This document shows, one piece after another, positions 25,370 through 32,184 of a DNA stretch of 39,389 bases. The notes below the pieces were generated by a model that had not been told where the DNA came from, made no database searches, and saw only the letters and a list, made by a program, of their open reading frames with translations. A program made the translations under genes and the position numbers. The DNA is from a virus: IMG/VR virus record IMGVR_UViG_3300036390_000005, positions 1 to 39,389 of that record. One strand, written 5' to 3'. Numbering within the stretch: position 1 is the stretch's first letter; each line of letters starts with the position of its first letter.

Positions 25370-25705
25370 TTGGGCCACAAAATCATCTTCCCCGGCGTCG
25401 ACGAACTCGTGGCCGTGAGCCTTAGTACCCCATTTCTATTGGTGGGCGAGGAGTGGCCCAAGTCAAGCCAACTGACCTTCTTTGCTGGCCAACTTCCGAC
25501 CGGCGCCGCCAGCTTCTCGTTGAGCTTCGACGGGAGTGACTACGGCACAGACATGGCAGTGGCCGTTCGCCAAGCGATTCAGCAGGTGAACTCCGAATGG
25601 GGGCTGACAGACAACTGGAATCCCGGGACGCACCGATTCACCGGCAGCCGCTCGCAGCCATTCGCACCAATCCACCCACCACATCCCAAGAGGAGACCAA
25701 CATGA
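25370..25705 (+). CDS. Hypothetical tail-module protein, TTG start
   Basis: 111 aa starting with TTG at 25370, with AGGAG (25360-25364) at normal distance. Its stop overlaps the start of the tail assembly chaperone gene (CATGA), which supports its reality. FPGVDELVAVSLSTPFLLVG is followed by a helix (DMAVAVRQAIQQVNSEWG). No known family. It lies where P2-like phages go directly from tube to chaperone, so it is an extra gene in this module. Confidence 0.6.
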   Translation: MGHKIIFPGVDELVAVSLSTPFLLVGEEWPKSSQLTFFAGQLPTGAASFSLSFDGSDYGTDMAVAVRQAIQQVNSEWGLTDNWNPGTHRFTGSRSQPFAPIHPPHPKRRPT

Positions 25706-25962
25706 TTTCTTATACCCTTCGCACGCCAGTCGAGCACAACGGCAAGACCTATTCCGCGCTGACCTTCCGCAGGCCGAAGACCGGCGACCTGATGGTCCTC
25801 GACAACTTCAAGGGCGAGATGTCCAAGACGATCGCGCTGCTCGCCACCATTTCCGACGTGCCGATGCCGGCTTTCAAGGACATCGAGATGGGTGACCTGA
25901 ACGGCATCATCGAAGCCACGGCAGGACTACTGGGAAACGCGCCGGCCACGACTGGCGCCTGA
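25702..25962 (+). CDS. Tail assembly chaperone, short form (gpE-like)
   Basis: 86 aa from the ATG at 25702 with AGGAG before it. KTYSALTFRRPKTGDLMVLD, then ATISDVPMPAFKDIEMGDLN matches the phage tail assembly chaperone family that includes P2 gpE and Mu gp41. Chaperones of this class coat the tape measure protein during tube assembly. A slippery heptamer lies 22 bases before the stop codon and allows a longer form. Confidence 0.85.
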   Translation: MISYTLRTPVEHNGKTYSALTFRRPKTGDLMVLDNFKGEMSKTIALLATISDVPMPAFKDIEMGDLNGIIEATAGLLGNAPATTGA

Positions 25963-26087
25963 TCGCCAGCTTCACGGCGGCTGTGCTGCACACCCCCATC
26001 GACGCCATTGAAGGCTGGGAGCCAGACAAGCTCCTGGCCTACTTCGACAAGGCGCAGGAAGTCCACAAAGTCATGCGGGGCATCTAA
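25702..26087 (+). CDS. Tail assembly chaperone, -1 frameshift product (gpE+E'-like)
   Basis: Ribosomes shifting by -1 at GGGAAAC (25932-25938) would make a 128 aa protein: 79 residues of the short form plus 49 residues ending at the TAA 26085-26087. The added part (HDWRLIASFTAAVLHTPIDA, then a helix DKLLAYFDKAQEVHKVM) has no ribosome-binding site or good start of its own and fills the otherwise empty gap before the tape measure gene. The arrangement copies P2 E/E' and lambda G/GT. Confidence 0.85.
25932..25938 (+). promoter_or_regulatory. Slippery heptamer for -1 ribosomal frameshift
   Basis: GGGAAAC lies in the right phase (G GGA AAC, codons CTG GGA AAC) for tandem slippage; lambda's G/GT site is the near-identical GGGAAAG. 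A perfect 6 bp hairpin follows (CTGGCG 25952-25957, loop CCTGAT, CGCCAG 25964-25969) 13 bases downstream and may stimulate the shift. Confidence 0.85.
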
Positions 26088-28180
26088 TGGCCGTCCTAAA
26101 AAGTTTACTTATCCTCTCGCTGATCGACAACGTCAGCGGCCCGGCTCGCCGCATCAGTGGCGTCATGGCTGGCTTCCAAAAGCAGCAGCTCGGCATGCTT
26201 TCCGCGCTTCGCGGTGCGGGCGGCTTGCTCGCCCTCGGCGCTGGCTATCTCGGCGTTACGCAGGGCATCGGCGCCACAGCTGGCGCGGCCGTTGAATTCG
26301 AAGAGGCGTTCGCCAACGTTCGCAAGGTGCTGAACGGCAGCGACGAGCAGCTGGAGAACATTCGCCGTTCCATCATCGGCATGTCCAAGGACCTGCCTAT
26401 CGCGGCCAGCGGCATCGCGGAAATCTACGCGGCTGCCGGCCAGGCAAACATCCCGATTCAGGAGATGAACAAGTTCGTCGAGATGGTCGCGAAGGTGTCG
26501 ACGGCGTGGGACGTTCCTGTGGCTGAGACTGGCGACGCGCTTGCGAAGATCAAGACGCAGCTGAACCTTGGCGTCGCGGAAGTCGGCCTGTTCGCGGACT
26601 CCCTGAACCACCTTGCGAACAACACGGCAGCCAACGCGCCAAACCTGCTCGAGTACACAAGCCGCGTTGCCGCCACCGGCGAGATGTTTGGCTTCTCGGC
26701 GCAGGAAACGCTGGCATTCGGCGGCGCCATGATTTCGGCAGGCGCCGAGTCGGAAGTCGCGGCTACTTCCTTCCGGAATATGGGCCGGGCGCTGACCAAG
26801 GGCACCGAAGCTACCAAGATGCAGAGGACGGCCTACAAGCGGCTCGGCCTCGACGCGGTGAAGACCGCCAAGAACATGCAGAAGAATGCGTTGGGCACCA
26901 CGCTCGACGTCATTGAGAAGATCCAAGAGCTTCCGGAATGGGAGCGCATCAGCATGGCGTCGGCGCTGTTCGGCGACGAAGCCCGTGCGCTTATGCCGGC
27001 CATCAACAACTCCACGGAGCTTCGGCGCCAGTTGGGGCTTGTTGGCGACCAGGCGAACTATGCCGGGTCGGCGTTCAACGAATACATCATCCGCGCAAAC
27101 ACAACCGGAAACGTCCTGCAGATACTGCGCAACAAGTTTGCTGACCTCTTCCGGGGCATCGGCGACAATATGCTGCCGGGCATCAAGGAAGCGGCGCTAG
27201 GCGTCGGCGACATCATCGACAGCCTCGGCGAGCGCGCGCACGTGTTCTCCCAGATGGAAGCGGCGTTCAAGGGCTTTGCGCAGGGCATGGGTGCCGAGGG
27301 CGGCATCCGCGACATGATCAACGACCTCGGCGACCTGCTATTCGGCGCTGCCGATGGCAGTGCTGCCGCCGACAAGATCGGCCGCATCTTCGTGAAGTTC
27401 AAGGAGTGGGGCGCCGCGGTTCGCGAGCTCACAACCGCGATTGCAGCCAACCCGCTGGTTAAGTTTTTTGCCGACTTGGCACCATACGGCTTCCAGATCA
27501 TGCTGTGGGGCGCAGGCATTGCGATGCTCGCCGGGACCATCCGGAAGCTGGCCGCGGCACTGATGTTCCTGTCAGGCGCGTCGACGATCCTGGCGGCGCT
27601 GAAGGCTGTTGGAAGCATAGCTGCTATTGTTGGCGGCGGCGCTGCTGCGGGTGGTGCGCCGAAAGGCGGACCGACAACCCCAGGCGGCCCAGGCTCACCG
27701 AAAGCAGGCGGGAGCATTTGGAGCACACTCAAGGGGTTGAGTGCAGCCGCATTGGCGCTCGGCGTCGTTACGACGCTTGGCGGCAACGGCGAAGTCACTC
27801 AGTTGACGCCAGAGCAGCGGAACATGATGTTCAACAAGCGCGGGCAGTCACCTGTGACGCCGACCATCCCTGGCATCTCCGCTTTTACCGCACTGGACAA
27901 CGCCACCCACGCTCGCGCCATGGGCTTCGGTGGCTCAACCGAAAACCAGCCGGGCAAGACCAAGGACGACATCGACATCGGCGTGCTGCGTGCGGCCATG
28001 GCGCCGCAGGGCGTCCAGCAGGTCATGGTGACAAACCCGCAAGCGCCGAACGTTACAGTTCACGCGCCGATCACCATAACTGGTGTGGCTGACGGGTCTG
28101 CGGCCGGCAGTGCGGCGGCAAGCCAACTCGGCAACGAGGTGAAGTCGGCTGTCGAATCCGGATATATGGACAGCCGGTGA
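26087..28180 (+). CDS. Tape measure protein
   Basis: 697 aa. The ATG shares a base with the stop of the frameshift product (TAATG). Residues about 70-420 have the TP901/PhageMin tail pattern: EFEEAFANVRKVLNGSDEQL, IYAAAGQANIPIQEMNKFVE, EYTSRVAATGEMFGFSAQET and ASALFGDEARALMPAINNST. Two to three hydrophobic stretches (about 455-530) are expected for the part that enters the host membrane. The C-terminus has a Gly/Pro/Ala-rich loop and FTALDNATHARAMGF. Tape measure length sets tail length; at about 0.15 nm per residue this gives roughly 100 nm. Confidence 0.95.
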   Translation: MAVLKSLLILSLIDNVSGPARRISGVMAGFQKQQLGMLSALRGAGGLLALGAGYLGVTQGIGATAGAAVEFEEAFANVRKVLNGSDEQLENIRRSIIGMSKDLPIAASGIAEIYAAAGQANIPIQEMNKFVEMVAKVSTAWDVPVAETGDALAKIKTQLNLGVAEVGLFADSLNHLANNTAANAPNLLEYTSRVAATGEMFGFSAQETLAFGGAMISAGAESEVAATSFRNMGRALTKGTEATKMQRTAYKRLGLDAVKTAKNMQKNALGTTLDVIEKIQELPEWERISMASALFGDEARALMPAINNSTELRRQLGLVGDQANYAGSAFNEYIIRANTTGNVLQILRNKFADLFRGIGDNMLPGIKEAALGVGDIIDSLGERAHVFSQMEAAFKGFAQGMGAEGGIRDMINDLGDLLFGAADGSAAADKIGRIFVKFKEWGAAVRELTTAIAANPLVKFFADLAPYGFQIMLWGAGIAMLAGTIRKLAAALMFLSGASTILAALKAVGSIAAIVGGGAAAGGAPKGGPTTPGGPGSPKAGGSIWSTLKGLSAAALALGVVTTLGGNGEVTQLTPEQRNMMFNKRGQSPVTPTIPGISAFTALDNATHARAMGFGGSTENQPGKTKDDIDIGVLRAAMAPQGVQQVMVTNPQAPNVTVHAPITITGVADGSAAGSAAASQLGNEVKSAVESGYMDSR

Positions 28181-28489
28181 TTACTCGACAGCGAGGACGC
28201 CAATCGACCTCGCTGTCGACCTTGCGATAGTGCAGTCAGACGGCGTCGGTTTTCCCAAGAATTCGGCCGTCTGCACCGAAGAGCTAATGAATGAAAGCGT
28301 TTCTGGGTTGTCCAGACCGCTCTTTGCAAAATACTCGTCCAGTTTTGCCTGATCTATCTCGTAACCACACGCGGCCGATTTTGCCATGATCTCCGCCAGG
28401 CCGTTCGCCTTCTGCATCAATTGCAGGTCCATCTGCGCAATTGCACCAGTCGATACGAGCGTCGTCAAAAGCGTCAGCACTGCACGCAT
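28181..28489 (-). CDS. Exported small protein next to tape measure gene
   Basis: 102 aa from the ATG at 28489, which has GGGAGG 8 bases before it; the upstream extension is not needed. The first 18 residues (MRAVLTLLTTLVSTGAIA) form a signal peptide with a likely cleavage site before QMDLQ. The mature part is helical with two cysteines (AACGYEI; PSDCTIA) that could form a disulfide in the periplasm. It is convergent with the tape measure gene with no base between the stops and sits in reverse inside the late operon. Its exported nature and position suggest a lysogen-expressed protein acting in the cell envelope, for example in blocking DNA injection by related phages; this is inference. Confidence 0.7.
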   Translation of the reverse strand: MRAVLTLLTTLVSTGAIAQMDLQLMQKANGLAEIMAKSAACGYEIDQAKLDEYFAKSGLDNPETLSFISSSVQTAEFLGKPTPSDCTIARSTARSIGVLAVE

Positions 28490-28524
28490 TAGATCATCCT
28501 CCCACACGTCATCAAGGAGCGCCC

Positions 28525-28968
28525 ATGTCCGGACCAGTCGCAATGGCACTAGGGCCATTTACGTTTGAGGCCATCGGCTTCGGCTACGGTGACGTAGGAA
28601 GACGGGTACAAACGCCATGGACTGAAGTCAAGGTTGCGCAGTCATTGGACAGGCAGCAGTGGCTCGGCCCGACGTCCGAAGAGGTCACAATCAAGGGGGT
28701 TCTCTTCCCCGCGCAATACGGCGGGCAGGAGTCACTGGACGGCATCATCTCGGCCGCCATGTCCGGCACGCCACTGATGCTTGTTTCGGGCACTGATGGA
28801 GCGGGCGTCATTCACGGGCAGTTCTCGATTCAGTCCGTCGATGAAGACCGCAGCTTCCACGACGCCAACGGCACGCCGCGCAAGAATTCCTACACGATCA
28901 CGCTGAAGCGCATGTCCGACGCGTCCATCGGCGGAGCCGTGGCGTCAATCGTCAGCCTGTTCGGCTAA
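28525..28968 (+). CDS. Tail protein gpU
   Basis: 147 aa from the ATG at 28525, behind AAGGAG. ALGPFTFEAIGFGYGDVGRR, then SLDRQQWLGPTSEEVTIKGV and FPAQYGGQESLDGI are the hallmarks of the P2 gpU family, a small baseplate-hub component linking tube and hub. Length matches the family (about 130-160 aa). The gpU-gpX-gpD order is as in P2. Confidence 0.9.
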   Translation: MSGPVAMALGPFTFEAIGFGYGDVGRRVQTPWTEVKVAQSLDRQQWLGPTSEEVTIKGVLFPAQYGGQESLDGIISAAMSGTPLMLVSGTDGAGVIHGQFSIQSVDEDRSFHDANGTPRKNSYTITLKRMSDASIGGAVASIVSLFG

Positions 28969-28984
28969 CGCAGCAGGAGGGCTT

Positions 28985-29194
28985 ATGGCCACCATCTACA
29001 CCACACGCCAGGGCGAGACAGTCGACCTTGCCTGCCTTCGCCATTACGGGCGCACGGCAGAAGTCACCGAGCTCGTGCTGGACGCCAACCGCGGCATCGC
29101 TGCAGAGATCATCCTGCCGATGGGCACCGTTCTGACCATGCCCGACTACGACACCAAGACTGCCGACACCAAACTCGTCAGCCTTTGGGATTGA
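28985..29194 (+). CDS. Tail protein X (LysM-like)
   Basis: 69 aa behind AGGAGGG. TIYTTRQGETVDLACLRHYG, then LDANRGIAAEIILPMGTVL is the P2 gpX signature, a short LysM-like domain (R-G-E-T-V, ANxG-like turn, LP-G) thought to contact peptidoglycan or to help hub assembly. It lies between gpU and gpD. Confidence 0.9.
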   Translation: MATIYTTRQGETVDLACLRHYGRTAEVTELVLDANRGIAAEIILPMGTVLTMPDYDTKTADTKLVSLWD

Positions 29195-29212
29195 TCCCGA
29201 CGAGGACAAGAT

Positions 29213-30358
29213 ATGCGCCCACAAATTGAAGTGACGATCGACGGCAATGCGGTTGCCGGCGCCTTCTACGAGCGCCTTGTGTCCATCACCGTCGTGGACA
29301 AGGAAGAGGCGGGCGCCGACACGGTCGACATCGAGTTGCACGACGACCCGCAGCAGTTCCTCGCCATCCCTCGCAAGGGCGCAATCATTGATGTGCGGCT
29401 CGGCTACGGCACGCTGCGAAGCCTAGGCCAGTTCACCGTCGACAAAGTGTCCGTGAAGTGCCTGCCGTATTCGATGCAGATCAGCGGCAAGTCAGCCGAC
29501 CTTCGCAAGGGGAAACTCAAGGAGCGCCAGGAGCGCGCCTGGGACAAGAAAACGGTCAAGGACATCGTCGGCGAGATCGCCAGCGAAAGCGGGCTATCGG
29601 CTGCGATCGACGCGACAATCGGCGAGCACGAATACGAGTGGTTCGCGCAGCAGGACGAAAGCAACATCCACTTTTTGCGCCGCCTGGCCGAACGCCACAA
29701 CGCGCTTTTCAACATCAAGAATGGGCGGCTGATCTTCGCGAAGCGCGGATCAGGCAACAGCGCGGCCGGCACGTTTGTCGGATCCGTGGTCGTAACGCCT
29801 CCGGTTATCGTCGAGGGCTCTTGCAACTTCGAAGCCAACGACCGGACAAAATACAACAAGGTCGTCGCCTACTACCAGGACAGCGACACGGCCAAGCGCA
29901 TTGAAATCGAAGCCGAAGGCGACGAAGACGGCGACAGCGTGTTTCGCATTCCGGAACCGTTCTCGAGCGTCGAGGAGGCCGACAAGGCTGCGCAAGCTCG
30001 AGCTAAAGACCTGAAGCGAGGCGAGGGGGCCGCGTCGGTGACTGTCATCGGCGACACGGCCATCGCAGCCGGCGCTCCGCTCTTGTTTGAGAACGTGCGC
30101 CCCGGCCTGGACGGTGCGCCGTACATCATCGACACGGTCACGCACACCTTCAGCAAGGGCCAGGGCTACACCACGCAGATCAGCGCCAAGCTCTACGACG
30201 GCAAGTCCGGCGGCGAGTCGGGTGATGCGTCAGGCGGCGAAGATCCGGATTCGTCCGGCGGAGAAACCACGCCGGCCAAGAATGCGCCAGCTGGCACGCC
30301 AGCCACGCCAAACCTCTGGAATCAGACGCGCCGCTATGGGCGCACCGACGAGAACTAG
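29213..30358 (+). CDS. Baseplate hub protein, late control D family (gpD)
   Basis: 381 aa. It forms the hub ring that holds the spike (equivalent to T4 gp27). Typical parts: RLVSITVVDKEEAGADTVDI near the start, IIDVRLGYGTLRSLGQFTVD, GEHEYEWFAQQDESNIHFLR with RLAERHNALFNIKNGRLIFA, and YIIDTVTHTFSKGQGYTTQI near the end. The C-terminal 55 residues are low-complexity (Gly/Ser/Asp/Pro, then GTPATP) and probably disordered. GAGGAC precedes the ATG. It closes the tail module. Confidence 0.95.
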   Translation: MRPQIEVTIDGNAVAGAFYERLVSITVVDKEEAGADTVDIELHDDPQQFLAIPRKGAIIDVRLGYGTLRSLGQFTVDKVSVKCLPYSMQISGKSADLRKGKLKERQERAWDKKTVKDIVGEIASESGLSAAIDATIGEHEYEWFAQQDESNIHFLRRLAERHNALFNIKNGRLIFAKRGSGNSAAGTFVGSVVVTPPVIVEGSCNFEANDRTKYNKVVAYYQDSDTAKRIEIEAEGDEDGDSVFRIPEPFSSVEEADKAAQARAKDLKRGEGAASVTVIGDTAIAAGAPLLFENVRPGLDGAPYIIDTVTHTFSKGQGYTTQISAKLYDGKSGGESGDASGGEDPDSSGGETTPAKNAPAGTPATPNLWNQTRRYGRTDEN

Positions 30359-30387
30359 CGTCACCAACACCACCACAGGAGACTACC

Positions 30388-30600
30388 ATGCAACTGCTAG
30401 ATAACTGGCGGACGCTTTTCAGCGCCTGGTCTGTGCAGATTTGGTCATTTACGACCTTCCTTGAGGTTGCGCAGCAGCTCGTGCCACTGCTCGATCCTTA
30501 TATTCCATGGTGGGCAACCGTGTTGCTCATGCTGGCCGGCATCGGCGCGCGGTTCATCAAGCAGCCCGTCGCAACGGAGGCGCCCGATGCCGATAAATAA
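30388..30600 (+). CDS. Putative holin
   Basis: 70 aa with AGGAG before the ATG. Two hydrophobic segments are visible: about 11-33 (FSAWSVQIWSFTTFLEVAQQ) and 41-57 (WWATVLLMLAGIGARFI), followed by a charged tail. It is the first gene of the lysis cassette, overlapping the endolysin start by 14 bases. Size, two membrane segments and position fit a class II-like holin or a pinholin for the SAR endolysin that follows. No clear family assignment is made. Confidence 0.65.
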   Translation: MQLLDNWRTLFSAWSVQIWSFTTFLEVAQQLVPLLDPYIPWWATVLLMLAGIGARFIKQPVATEAPDADK

Positions 30601-31186
30601 GATCGTGCCGACGAGGCGGGCGGCTGCGCTGATTGCGGCCGTCATGCTGGCATTCAGCGGCGGCGCTTACGGGGTGTACGACGCCAAGACGGACACAGTC
30701 GCCGTCGAGCAGATGCAGATTCCCGCCGCGGTCTTCCTGGCAGTCGAGCTTATCAAGCCGTGGGAAGGCATTCACCTGAATGCCTACCGCGACGTCGTCG
30801 GCGTGCCGACGATCTGCTGGGGCGAGACCAAGGGCGTCAAGATGGGCATGCGGAAGACGCGCGATGAGTGCGACCGTATGCTGATCGAAACCGTTTATCG
30901 CGACTATTACTTGCCGATTTCGAAGTCTCCGAACTTCCTGGCCGCACCGGACAGCGTGCAGGCGTCAATGATTTCCGGCGCCTACAATTTCGGGGTGCGC
31001 GGCTGGCTCAGCTCAACGGCTGCCCGCAAGGTTGCCTCCCGCGACTGGCCGGCTGCGTGCGAAGCGCAGACAGCGTGGAACAAGGCCGGCGGCAAGACTT
31101 GGCGCGGACTCGTCAACCGGCGTGAGATGGGCGACGCGACCCGCATCGGCGAGGCCGAGCTGTGCAAGACGGGGATTCCCAAATGA
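30587..31186 (+). CDS. SAR-type endolysin, GH24 lysozyme
   Basis: 199 aa from the ATG at 30587 with GGAGG before it. The N-terminal hydrophobic stretch AAALIAAVMLAFSGGAYGVY (12-31) is weakly hydrophobic and Ala/Gly-rich, as in signal-arrest-release endolysins, which are exported by Sec and later freed from the membrane. The catalytic triad of T4-type lysozyme is present with exact spacing: Glu60 (KPWEG), Asp69 (AYRD) and Thr75 (GVPTICWGET). It cleaves peptidoglycan between N-acetylmuramic acid and N-acetylglucosamine. The stop overlaps the spanin start (ATGA). Confidence 0.9.
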   Translation: MPINKIVPTRRAAALIAAVMLAFSGGAYGVYDAKTDTVAVEQMQIPAAVFLAVELIKPWEGIHLNAYRDVVGVPTICWGETKGVKMGMRKTRDECDRMLIETVYRDYYLPISKSPNFLAAPDSVQASMISGAYNFGVRGWLSSTAARKVASRDWPAACEAQTAWNKAGGKTWRGLVNRREMGDATRIGEAELCKTGIPK

Positions 31187-31554
31187 TCGCGTTCCTATTC
31201 AGTCCCATCGGGCGCTGGATGATTGGTGGGTTGGCAGCGTTCGCGCTGCTGGCTTCCGCCTACGCCTACGTTGACCACAAGGGCTACCAGCGGGCCGCAG
31301 GCGTCTACGAGCAGCGCATTGCCGCCGACGCTGCAAAGCGGCTTGAGGCAGACCTGAACGAACAGCGCCGGCAGATCATCGCGAACAATGCCGCAAAGAA
31401 GCGTGAGGCGGAAGCCATCGCCGCGCTGGAGGCCGAAGAGGCCAGAAATCTCGAACTGCGTAAGGAGTTGCGGCGTGAAGCTGAACAAGATCCTGACCGT
31501 GATCGTGTTGTGCTTGGCGCTCCCAGCGTGCGCCGTATCAACAAGATCCGTTGA
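31183..31554 (+). CDS. Inner-membrane spanin (Rz-like)
   Basis: 123 aa from the ATG at 31183. One membrane segment near the N-terminus (MIGGLAAFALLASAYAYV, about 14-31) is followed by a long charged helix rich in Arg/Glu/Ala (about 45-105), the periplasmic coiled coil of i-spanins. Spanins fuse inner and outer membranes in the last step of lysis. The outer-membrane partner is encoded inside its 3' end in another frame. Confidence 0.85.
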   Translation: MIAFLFSPIGRWMIGGLAAFALLASAYAYVDHKGYQRAAGVYEQRIAADAAKRLEADLNEQRRQIIANNAAKKREAEAIAALEAEEARNLELRKELRREAEQDPDRDRVVLGAPSVRRINKIR

Positions 31555-31768
31555 ACCGATAAAGCCGCCGCAAATTGCCTTGCCGGATAGCGCGTTGCTC
31601 AAGGAGTGCCCACGCCCCATAGACCTGGGAGACAAGCCGCTTACGCAGCGCGTCCTTGAGAACCTGTGGGTGACCGACCGAGCTTCGTTGCTGGATTGCT
31701 ACCGCCGCCACCTGGCGCTCCGCAACTTCGTCCTAGACCGCGATGCGGGATTGCGTGGTGACCCGTGA
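31475..31768 (+). CDS. Outer-membrane spanin lipoprotein (Rz1-like), embedded
   Basis: 97 aa from GTG at 31475, with AAGGAG 8 bases before. A lipoprotein signal with lipobox LPAC at residues 16-19 (KILTVIVLCLALPACAVST) is followed by a Pro-containing segment and a conserved-style helix (DRASLLDCYRRHLALRNFVL). The upstream part of this frame (from 31388) lies in Rz and is not translated in this view. It overlaps the i-spanin gene by 80 bases in a different frame, the classic Rz/Rz1 arrangement. It also overlaps the next gene by 4 bases. Confidence 0.85.
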   Translation: MKLNKILTVIVLCLALPACAVSTRSVEPIKPPQIALPDSALLKECPRPIDLGDKPLTQRVLENLWVTDRASLLDCYRRHLALRNFVLDRDAGLRGDP

Positions 31769-32115
31769 CTGGCCCTGAAATCATGTACGTTGTGCTTTTC
31801 TTTGCGACCATCTCAGGCGCCCTGTGGGCCGTCTGGTGGCGGATTGAAGGGAAGGTGGACCGAGCAAAGGAAGAAGCCTTGCGGCGCGCTGATGCGGCTG
31901 CTGCGAGGGTTGACGCTGTATCTGTTGAGCTTGCCGCCCACCGGCTGCACAGCGCCGAAGTCTTCGCCACGAAGCAGGGCATGCAAGAACAGACGGCCCA
32001 GCTGCTGCGAGCGATCGAAGGCGTGGGCAATCGAATCGACGGGATGAATGAGCGGTTGGACCGCGCGTTTGAGCATCCGCACGTTCCGCCGCCGCGGCGC
32101 CGCGCGTCCACATAG
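31765..32115 (+). CDS. Small membrane protein with coiled coil, end of lysis cassette
   Basis: 116 aa starting with GTG at 31765, overlapping the spanin stop (GTGA). One membrane segment (MYVVLFFATISGALWAVWWR, about 7-26) is followed by a charged coiled coil (about 28-95) and a basic Pro/Arg-rich end. This build resembles accessory proteins found behind spanins, possibly a second holin or antiholin-like regulator. No family is named with confidence. A terminator follows. Confidence 0.7.
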   Translation: MTGPEIMYVVLFFATISGALWAVWWRIEGKVDRAKEEALRRADAAAARVDAVSVELAAHRLHSAEVFATKQGMQEQTAQLLRAIEGVGNRIDGMNERLDRAFEHPHVPPPRRRAST

Positions 32116-32135
32116 CGCCACCACGCGCCAACTGG

Positions 32136-32170
32136 CCCGCTTGCCCTAACCGGCGGCGGGGCTTTTTTTT
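32136..32170 (+). terminator. Terminator of the late operon
   Basis: CCCGC (32136-32140) pairs with GCGGG (32156-32160), followed directly by GC and a run of eight T (32163-32170). It stands 20 bases after the last lysis gene and 15 bases before the end of the convergent reverse gene. Confidence 0.75.
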
Positions 32171-32184
32171 CTTTGGCCTCTCGA

